Of a stretch of 64,000 bases of DNA, positions 57,849-64,000 are shown in pieces. The notes under the pieces are model-generated. The model did not search any database, had not been told where the DNA came from, and saw only the letters and a list, made by a program, of their open reading frames with translations. This DNA is from Acidobacteriota bacterium (lineage in GTDB: Bacteria > Acidobacteriota > Terriglobia > Terriglobales > SCQP01), in the NCBI GenBank assembly GCA_021818955.1, contig JAKASR010000014.1:30761-94760 (forward strand), in the 5' to 3' direction. The stretch's first letter is position 1, and each line of letters opens with the position of its first letter. Position numbers and translations under genes: made by a program.

Positions 57849-58031
57849 ACACTGCCTGATGTGGATGTAGTGGATTTATATTCCATTATTAAAGCTTTTG
57901 ATGGAAAGTGAGACACTTTATTATTCTTGAACCAGCCTCCAGAAAAAGATTTATCTCAATATATTTCTATAACTTGCGTTCTTCTATCAATACTTCCGAT
58001 CCAATCATGGTGTCTCACCCCTGCAGTCTCT
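57849..58031. other. AT-rich gap between convergent genes
   Basis: 183 bases, clearly more AT-rich than the surroundings. A perfect 9-base inverted repeat, GTGAGACAC (57908-57916) and GTGTCTCAC (58010-58018), flanks most of it. No gene, terminator with T-run or known element is visible. Confidence 0.4.
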
Positions 58032-58937
58032 TCATTTCACTAATTTGAGGCTCTCTTTCTGCAAGGAACGCTGAATTTGCCGCCGGGCGTGTTCCGCCCA
58101 GGGGCCATAACTATCGATTTGAAGATACCGCCGCCAATGCTTTAATGCTTTGCGGCGCTGGCCGGATTTTTCCAGCGCTAGCGCCAGATTGTAATGCGCA
58201 TCGGCATAGCAGTTTGAAAACATCACCGCTTGGGAATAAGCCGCAATCGCCTCCGCCGCCCGATTGGTTTCATCCAGCACATTGCCTAGGTCAAACCAGG
58301 CCAAGGCATATCCGGGATGGGTGTCCAGCGCCTGGCGATAGTAATTTTCCGCCTCGCTGAACTCCCCGCGATGATAGTGCAATGTTCCCAAATTGATGGC
58401 GGCGCTTGCAAATCTCGGCTCCAGTTCCAGGCAGCGCCGGTACGCGGCGGCGGCCTGCTCACGCTCTCCCGGGCTATCTTCCAGCGATATGGCAAAACTA
58501 AACCACATCTCCGCCTCCGCCAAAAGTTTGCTCCGAGGTATTTGGAACTCGATTATGCTTGCCGGGGCGCTGGGACGCAGCGGCAAGCGCATCTGGCCGC
58601 TGGCAATTTCGATCTCCTGACCTGCCGAAGGAATTTGAAGCAGCCGGCGGCATTGAGGCTCGGCGCGAAGTTGTGCCCAGGCTTGTTCCCGGTCCAGTCC
58701 CTGTCGGCAAAGCGTCAGCAAGCTTTCCCGAATGGTTCGCGCCGGCACGCGGTCATGGCTAAATTGCTTCAATTTGCGCAGCGCCATCAATTCGTACCCC
58801 TCGTAGGTCAGCCGGTATGGAATCAGTCCCTGTCGTTCCCAATAAATCAGTTTTTGCAGAGAAATTCCCAAAACCCGCAGCATGCGAGGCCGTGAGAGAC
58901 GTAACTGAAGCAGATCACCTGTAGCGAGAGAAGGCAC
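58032..58937 (-). CDS. MerR-type DNA-binding domain fused to TPR repeats
   Basis: 301 residues starting at a GTG (58935-58937) with GAGG 9 bases upstream. Residues about 12-80 look like a MerR winged helix (RMLRVLGISLQKLIYWERQGLIPYRLTYEGYELMALRKLKQF). Residues about 130-300 are at least four TPR repeats (SAAINLGTLHYHRGEFSEAENYYRQALDTHP type). The fusion has no metal- or ligand-binding MerR effector segment, so the TPRs probably bind a protein partner. A 19-base palindrome lies 18 bases upstream of the start and may be its operator. Confidence 0.82.
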   Translation of the reverse strand: MPSLATGDLLQLRLSRPRMLRVLGISLQKLIYWERQGLIPYRLTYEGYELMALRKLKQFSHDRVPARTIRESLLTLCRQGLDREQAWAQLRAEPQCRRLLQIPSAGQEIEIASGQMRLPLRPSAPASIIEFQIPRSKLLAEAEMWFSFAISLEDSPGEREQAAAAYRRCLELEPRFASAAINLGTLHYHRGEFSEAENYYRQALDTHPGYALAWFDLGNVLDETNRAAEAIAAYSQAVMFSNCYADAHYNLALALEKSGQRRKALKHWRRYLQIDSYGPWAEHARRQIQRSLQKESLKLVK

Positions 58938-58954
58938 AACCGGGTACCTCGATA

Positions 58955-58973
58955 ATCTTCATACAATGAAGAT
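58955..58973. promoter_or_regulatory. Perfect palindrome, candidate operator
   Basis: ATCTTCAT-aca-ATGAAGAT: 8-base arms around a 3-base centre. It lies between the divergent MerR-TPR gene and gamma-glutamyltransferase gene, closer to the regulator. Size and symmetry suit binding of a MerR-type dimer, possibly the product of the adjacent gene. Confidence 0.5.
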
Positions 58974-59109
58974 GCTGTACAAGACAAGGGGTATTTGAAA
59001 AATTTAAATACATGATCTTGTGCCAGTGTACTTTTAAGGCACCGCTGAATCAAATTATTGTTAATTTTAGTACATTGCGTCTTGCCTCCGTTTCAAGCAA
59101 TCTCCTCGC

Positions 59110-60774
59110 ATGCATTTAAGATATTGGGCGTTTTGCATATTCTTGGCGTCTGTCGTCGCCTCAGGACAAAACTTTGCTTCCGGGCATAAGGGCGCTGTAA
59201 CCAGCGCGGAAAGACATGCCACGCTTGCAGGTATTTCCATTTTGAAACATGGTGGAAATGCAGTGGATGCGGCGGTAGCGGTAGGGTTTGCGCTGGCGGT
59301 TACGCATCCCGCTGCAGGCAATATTGGCGGCGGCGGTTTTATGTTAATCCGGATGGCGAATAGGAAGTCCTATTTCCTTGACTTCCGCGAAGAGGCGCCC
59401 GGCCAAGCTACACCCCATATGTATCTGGATAAAAACGGGAACTACATTCCGAATTCCAGCATTATTGGATACCGCGCGATTGGCATCCCCGGCAGTGTGG
59501 CTGGATTGACAAGTGCGCGTAAACGCTTTGGGAAATTGAGTCTGGCGCGTGATATGGAGCCGGCAATTAGGCTGGCCTCGCAAGGCTACCGGCTTACCCA
59601 GGCCCAGGCGAAAAATCTACGCAGCCCTTATTTGAAACAATTTTCAGGAACCCGCGCCCTCTTTCAGCGTGATGGCCATCCGTATCATGGCGGCGAGCGT
59701 TTTCGACAGCCACAACTCGCAACCACGCTACGTTCCATCGCGCATGGCGGTGCGAAGGCTTTTTACCAGGGCGCCATCGCGCACGAGCTGTCCGCCTTTT
59801 TGCGGCGGCATGGAGGCCTGATTACGGCATCCGATCTGGCGCATTACCACGCACGCTGGCGCCAGCCACTGGTCGGTCATTATCGCGGATACACGATCAT
59901 CACTTCGCCGCCGCCTTCCTCGGGCGGGGTTGTCATTTTGGAAATGCTGCATATGCTCGAGCCTACGCATTTTTGGCGGGATGGGTTCCACTCCGCGCAA
60001 AGCCTTCAATACCAGATCGAAGCCATGCGCCGCGCATTTGCCGACCGAGCCGTATATCTGGGCGATCCGGATTTCGAGCGTTTGCCTTTGAAACAGCTAT
60101 TGAGCCGTTCCTGGGCTCAACAACGCTGGTCGAGTTTTCGCGCCGGTAAAGCAAGCCGGCGCGTTGGCGCAGGGCCCATTCCTGGATTTGAATCCACACA
60201 AACCACGCATTACGATGTCGTGGATAGCCAGGGCAATGCGGTTTCCGTAACCTATACGCTCAACAACTGGTTTGGATCGGGCGTGACCGATCCGCGCTTG
60301 GGCTTTCTGTTAAACGACGAGATGGACGATTTTACCTCCAAGCCTGGCGTACCGAACATGTTTGGATTGATTCAGGGCAAGGTCAACCAAATCGAGCCCT
60401 ATAAGCGCCCGCTCTCCTCCATGGTGCCCACCATCGTCAGCCGCCATCATCATCCTTACCTGGTTGTAGGTTCCCCCGGCGGGCCGCGCATTATCACCAC
60501 GGTTTATGAAATCATTTCCAATCGCATAGACTTTCATTTATCACTGCGGGAAGCAGTCGCAGCAGCCCGCTTTCACCAGCAATGGAAACCCAAGCAGGTA
60601 GATCTGGAGCGCTATGGATTTTCCCGCGACACGCGTCGGAAATTGCAGGCCATGGGTTATACCTTGGCCGTGCAACCCCCCTGGTGTGATGGCGAAGCCA
60701 TTGGCATAGCGCGATCCAGGCTGTTGCAAGCGGTCAGCGATAATCGCTGGCAAGGCGCCGCGGCCGCCTATTGA
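59110..60774 (+). CDS. ggt: Gamma-glutamyltransferase
   Basis: 554 residues with an N-terminal signal peptide (YWAFCIFLASVVASG). The large-subunit start AVTSAERHATLAGISILKHGGNAVDAAVAV and the glycine block PAAGNIGGGGF are typical. Autocleavage and catalysis use the Thr in STQTTHYDVVD (Thr365), which becomes the N-terminus of the small subunit. It carries RPLSSMVPT and GSPGGPRI downstream. The periplasmic enzyme hydrolyses or transfers the gamma-glutamyl group of glutathione and related peptides. The stop overlaps the region before the next gene closely, so co-transcription is likely. Confidence 0.95.
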   Translation: MHLRYWAFCIFLASVVASGQNFASGHKGAVTSAERHATLAGISILKHGGNAVDAAVAVGFALAVTHPAAGNIGGGGFMLIRMANRKSYFLDFREEAPGQATPHMYLDKNGNYIPNSSIIGYRAIGIPGSVAGLTSARKRFGKLSLARDMEPAIRLASQGYRLTQAQAKNLRSPYLKQFSGTRALFQRDGHPYHGGERFRQPQLATTLRSIAHGGAKAFYQGAIAHELSAFLRRHGGLITASDLAHYHARWRQPLVGHYRGYTIITSPPPSSGGVVILEMLHMLEPTHFWRDGFHSAQSLQYQIEAMRRAFADRAVYLGDPDFERLPLKQLLSRSWAQQRWSSFRAGKASRRVGAGPIPGFESTQTTHYDVVDSQGNAVSVTYTLNNWFGSGVTDPRLGFLLNDEMDDFTSKPGVPNMFGLIQGKVNQIEPYKRPLSSMVPTIVSRHHHPYLVVGSPGGPRIITTVYEIISNRIDFHLSLREAVAAARFHQQWKPKQVDLERYGFSRDTRRKLQAMGYTLAVQPPWCDGEAIGIARSRLLQAVSDNRWQGAAAAY

Positions 60775-60824
60775 GCTTTAAGATCCTGCCCGGATGTTTC
60801 GGGTTGAGGGTGCGAGTAGGATGG

Positions 60825-61670
60825 ATGCTGATGCCAATCTTGGTATCCACCCATTTGTTTGTGAACCAGCGTTTGCATACGGCATTATTCGACCGCATGC
60901 TGCAAGCGGGCGCGGATGGTTTTGAGATCTTCTGCGCACGGCAAAGTTTCGACTATACGCGTCCGGGTGAAATGGAATCGCTGGCGGCGTGGTTTCGCCA
61001 TAATCCTGGCCGGCTTCACTCTCTCCACGCGCCCATGTACAGCGATGACTGCTGGGGCCGCAGCGGCGCTCCAGCTCTGAATCTGGCAGCAACCGATCAG
61101 CGCCAGGCTTTATGCGCTTTAGAGGAAACTGAGCGGGCGCTGACTTTTGCCGAACTGGCGCCGTTTCGTTATATGGTGCTCCACCTGGGCATTGGAGGTG
61201 AGGAATATAGCGAGGCAAAAGCCGAGTCCGCCTGCGCACAACTGGAACGGCTGCGGGTGAAAGCAAAAACATTGGGCGTCCAACTGTTGGTCGAAAATAT
61301 CCCGAATGGCCTTTCCACTCCTTCGCGTCTATTGCAGTTTTTGAAACAGAACCATCTGGACAGCTTGGGCATCTGTTTTGATTCCGGCCACGCCCATCTG
61401 CCCGCAGATCGTTTCGGCGGCGGTGGCGCACTAGAAACTTTCGAGTTGCTTGCTGCACGGGTTGCTTCCACGCATCTTCATGATAATCACGGAGAAAAGG
61501 ACGAACACCTGTGGCCCGGCGAAGGCCGCCTGCCTTTTGAACGTTTATTGCCTCAACTGGCACGCCGGCCCGATCTTCCATGGTTATTAGAGATTCATGA
61601 CGCTCCGGCAACCGAAGCCACTTTCGACCGGCTACGGCAGATCATTGCGCGCATGCGTCAATTTCAATAA
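60825..61670 (+). CDS. Xylose-isomerase-like TIM-barrel protein (sugar phosphate isomerase/epimerase family)
   Basis: 281 residues from the ATG at 60825; a longer frame begins at a TTG at 60771 overlapping the ggt stop. It has the AP-endonuclease-2/xylose-isomerase fold: [56 protein letters not shown] and [20 protein letters not shown]. Together these supply the Glu/Asp/His metal ligands. Substrate unknown; epimerase, isomerase or endonuclease activity are all known in this fold. It sits between ggt and asnS on one strand. Confidence 0.85.
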   Translation: MLMPILVSTHLFVNQRLHTALFDRMLQAGADGFEIFCARQSFDYTRPGEMESLAAWFRHNPGRLHSLHAPMYSDDCWGRSGAPALNLAATDQRQALCALEETERALTFAELAPFRYMVLHLGIGGEEYSEAKAESACAQLERLRVKAKTLGVQLLVENIPNGLSTPSRLLQFLKQNHLDSLGICFDSGHAHLPADRFGGGGALETFELLAARVASTHLHDNHGEKDEHLWPGEGRLPFERLLPQLARRPDLPWLLEIHDAPATEATFDRLRQIIARMRQFQ

Positions 61671-61686
61671 GGTTCACGGCTTTACA

Positions 61687-63021
61687 ATGGCAGACATGAC
61701 GGAAACTCCAATCGATCCCGTCCCTGTAGTCGAAATCGCTCGATTAGGCCAGCATATCGGCGAAGAAGTACGCATTCAGGGCTGGGTTTACAACTTGCGG
61801 GAAAGCGGGAAACTGCTGTTTCCGCTATTCCGGGACGGAACGGGGCTCTTACAAGCAGTCGTTTTCCAAAAAAACGTATCCCCCGAGCTGTTCGCTCAGG
61901 TGCGCAGCCTGACTCAGGAATCTTCGATCCACGCGCGTGGCGTCGTGCGCGCCGACCAGCGCGCGCCAGGTGGCGTGGAGCTGGATCTTCATGTCTTGAC
62001 TGTTTTGCAACTGGTGCCCGCCTCCGATCCCTACCCGATCTCGCCTAAAGAGCATGGCATTGATTTTCTGATGGATCATCGCCATCTCTGGTTGAGAAGC
62101 CAGCGGCAGGCGGCTATCTTGCGCGTGCGGCATCAAGTGATCCGGGCCGTACGCGATTTTTTCGATAATGAAGGCTATGTCCTTGCCGATGCGCCCATTC
62201 TCACCCCCGCCGCATGCGAAGGCACCAGCACGCTTTTCGAAGTGCAATATTTCGACGATAAGGCTTTTTTGACGCAATCCGGACAGCTTTATGCCGAGGC
62301 CGCTGCCATGGCGCTCGGCAAGACCTATTGCTTTGGACCTACCTTCCGGGCCGAAAAAAGCAAGACCCGGCGCCATTTAACCGAATTTTGGATGGTTGAG
62401 CCGGAAACGGCCTTCGCCCAACTGGACGATATTATGCATTTGGCCGAAAAGTTGGTGACCGCGGTCGTTGCGCGTGTGCTGGAGCATTGCCGTAATGAAC
62501 TAAAGACATTGGAACGCAATCCGGCGCCGCTAGAAGCTATACAGCTCCCCTTCCCACGCATCAGTTATGACGAAGCCCTCAGCCGTATCCAAACTGCGGG
62601 CAGTGAGATGAAATGGGGTGATGATCTGGGGGGAGGGGATGAGACCCTGCTTTCGAAACAATTTGACCGGCCGGTTATGGTCCATCGTTATCCGGCTTCG
62701 GCCAAGGCCTTTTACATGCAGCCCGATCCGGAGCGGCCAGAAGTCGCGCTCTGTGTAGATATGCTGGCCCCGGAAGGTTACGGCGAGATCGTCGGCGGCA
62801 GCCAGCGTATTCACGATCTGAATCTTTTGCGCCAGCGGCTTGAGGAGCACCATTTGGCGGAAGCCGATTTTCGCTGGTATCTCGATCTACGCCGGTGGGG
62901 CAGCGTGCCCCATGGCGGGTTCGGCATGGGAATTGAACGGGTCGTGGCCTGGATATGCGGATTGGAGCATATTCGCGAAACGATTCCCTTCCCGCGCACC
63001 ATCTACCGCATCTTTCCTTAA
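61687..63021 (+). CDS. asnS: Asparaginyl-tRNA synthetase
   Basis: 444 residues from the ATG at 61687. The N-terminal OB-fold anticodon domain ([26 protein letters not shown]) has the class IIb form. Class II motifs follow: motif 1 around [25 protein letters not shown], motif 2 ([25 protein letters not shown]) and motif 3 ([27 protein letters not shown]). The ACEG segment and overall form favour AsnRS over AspRS. Confidence 0.95.
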   Translation: MADMTETPIDPVPVVEIARLGQHIGEEVRIQGWVYNLRESGKLLFPLFRDGTGLLQAVVFQKNVSPELFAQVRSLTQESSIHARGVVRADQRAPGGVELDLHVLTVLQLVPASDPYPISPKEHGIDFLMDHRHLWLRSQRQAAILRVRHQVIRAVRDFFDNEGYVLADAPILTPAACEGTSTLFEVQYFDDKAFLTQSGQLYAEAAAMALGKTYCFGPTFRAEKSKTRRHLTEFWMVEPETAFAQLDDIMHLAEKLVTAVVARVLEHCRNELKTLERNPAPLEAIQLPFPRISYDEALSRIQTAGSEMKWGDDLGGGDETLLSKQFDRPVMVHRYPASAKAFYMQPDPERPEVALCVDMLAPEGYGEIVGGSQRIHDLNLLRQRLEEHHLAEADFRWYLDLRRWGSVPHGGFGMGIERVVAWICGLEHIRETIPFPRTIYRIFP

Positions 63022-63025
63022 GGTT

Positions 63026-63943
63026 ATGGCAAGATCCGATCGCATACGTGTTATCGGCGTGCCGCTCGATCTAGGGCAAGACCGCCGCGGGGTCGAAATG
63101 GGACCATCCGCACTCCGCGTAGCCGGCCTCGTACAACGATTGGCAGCGTTGGGATTGCAAGTCGAGGATGCGGGCAATGTTCCCATTGCACCTGCGCACC
63201 CGGAAGATTTGGGTGATCCCAACGCGAAATATCTGGGGCCGATTGCGAAAAGCTGCCGGATGCAATCGGAATGGGTGGAACAGGCGTTACAAGTTGGGGA
63301 TTTCCCGCTGGTATTGGGCGGGGACCATTCGATTGCGATTGGCGCCACCGCGGGCATGTGTTCTTTTTTCCGCAAACGTGGGCAGAACCTGGGACTCATC
63401 TGGCTCGACGCCCACGGCGATTGCAACACGCCCGCAACCACGCCCAGCGGCAATATCCATGGCATGAGCTTAGCCTGCCTGCTGGGCCAAGGGCCCCGCG
63501 AATTGATCCGATTAGAGGGCTACAGCCCGATGGTGCAACCCCAAAACGCGGTACTGGTGGGAGTTCATGATCTTGATGCCGGGGAAAAAACACTTTTACG
63601 CCAGGTGGGGGTGAAGGTATATACCATGCGCGACCTGGATGAGCGTGGAATGCGCGCAGTCATGGAAGAAGCCATTGGCATTGCCGGGCACGGCGCGGCG
63701 GGCATTGTGGCTTCTCTGGACATGGATTTTGTGGATGCGGTGTATGCCCCTGGAGTCGGAACCCCGGTGCGCGGCGGTGCGACTTACCGCGAAGCTCATT
63801 TGGCCATGGAAATTCTGGCCGACAGCCAGTTTCTATTTGCCCTGGAAGTAGTCGAAATCAATCCCGTGCTGGACGAGCATAATCGTACGGCAGAGTTGGC
63901 AGTCGAGTTGATCCTCAGTGCGCTGGGCAAAAAGATCTTCTGA
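63026..63943 (+). CDS. rocF: Arginase (ureohydrolase family)
   Basis: 305 residues from the ATG at 63026 (AAGG upstream, 5 bases after the asnS stop). The Mn-binding motifs are GGDHS (His101), DAHGD (Asp128, His130, Asp132) and SLDMDFVD (Asp232, Asp234). The N-terminus VIGVPLDLGQDRRGVEMGPSALR is the arginase form; agmatinases differ here. The enzyme turns arginine into ornithine and urea. It is probably co-transcribed with asnS. Confidence 0.93.
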   Translation: MARSDRIRVIGVPLDLGQDRRGVEMGPSALRVAGLVQRLAALGLQVEDAGNVPIAPAHPEDLGDPNAKYLGPIAKSCRMQSEWVEQALQVGDFPLVLGGDHSIAIGATAGMCSFFRKRGQNLGLIWLDAHGDCNTPATTPSGNIHGMSLACLLGQGPRELIRLEGYSPMVQPQNAVLVGVHDLDAGEKTLLRQVGVKVYTMRDLDERGMRAVMEEAIGIAGHGAAGIVASLDMDFVDAVYAPGVGTPVRGGATYREAHLAMEILADSQFLFALEVVEINPVLDEHNRTAELAVELILSALGKKIF

Positions 63944-64000
63944 AACTATACCGGAACCTTTCCATCAGGCGGCTCTAGACTAAACCCATTTTCTAATCTG

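Overview
The window looks like a chromosomal segment of an acidobacterium (phylum Acidobacteriota). It is GC-rich and gene-dense, with mostly short intergenic gaps. The taxonomic hints are a TonB-dependent receptor with an N-terminal carboxypeptidase-regulatory-like domain, a very long sortilin/BNR-type propeller protein, DUF2934 and DUF2905 proteins, a DUF4038-type glycosidase, a MerR-TPR fusion, and a tmRNA whose tag reads ANQSLAYAA. I see no prophage, insertion sequence, CRISPR array, tRNA, rRNA or recognisable defence island. The window is mainly housekeeping and envelope genes, with several orphan or unusual fusion proteins and one uncharacterised family of intergenic repeats.

Layout. 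1-10.2 kb: partial HAD hydrolase, DUF2934 protein, GH15 glucoamylase-type enzyme, M50 site-2 protease with CBS domains, secreted S10 carboxypeptidase, DUF892 ferritin-like protein, and a large FAD/Fe-S/CCG dehydrogenase fusion. 10.2-13.9 kb: a compact three-gene operon (HAD-UbiA fusion, DprE1-like oxidase, DprE2-like SDR) that resembles the mycobacterial decaprenylphosphoryl-arabinose pathway. 14-16.9 kb: sucC-sucD-ndk-DUF2905. 17.2-22.5 kb: multi-span membrane protein, then lepB-asmA-orphan. 22.6-23.8 kb: zinc-ribbon protein and an ECF sigma/anti-sigma pair. 23.9-28 kb: orphan nuclease-like protein, thioferritin-like DPSL protein, 2Fe-2S ferredoxin, small membrane protein, dienelactone hydrolase. 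27.9-37.4 kb: DacB/PBP4, ABM-type monomer, VKOR-DsbA-rhodanese fusion, giant propeller protein, DUF4038 glycosidase. 37.5 kb: tmRNA. 37.9-44 kb: lytic transglycosylase, second signal peptidase I, RNase III, two exported TPR-type proteins. 44-54 kb: TonB-dependent receptor, HMG-CoA lyase and acyl-CoA carboxyltransferase, Rho, phoH-ybeY-zinc ribbon. 54-64 kb: rpsT, DUF457 protein, ligA, MerR-TPR regulator, gamma-glutamyltransferase, TIM-barrel epimerase-like protein, asnS, arginase.

The most interesting uncharacterised signal is a repeat family with four intergenic copies (about 4.44, 16.93, 30.12 and 35.80 kb). It has a small hairpin (5-bp stem, 3-nt loop), a conserved T-rich spacer and a larger hairpin. 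Two copies share 77 identical bases in opposite orientation, and the small stem changes on both sides between copies, which argues for selection on a folded structure. Other points worth following are the DPA-type operon in a diderm, the three-domain disulfide-relay fusion with a rhodanese lacking its active-site cysteine, the orphan PD-(D/E)XK-like protein, and the ybeY reading frame that runs 88 codons past its expected end through the next gene.
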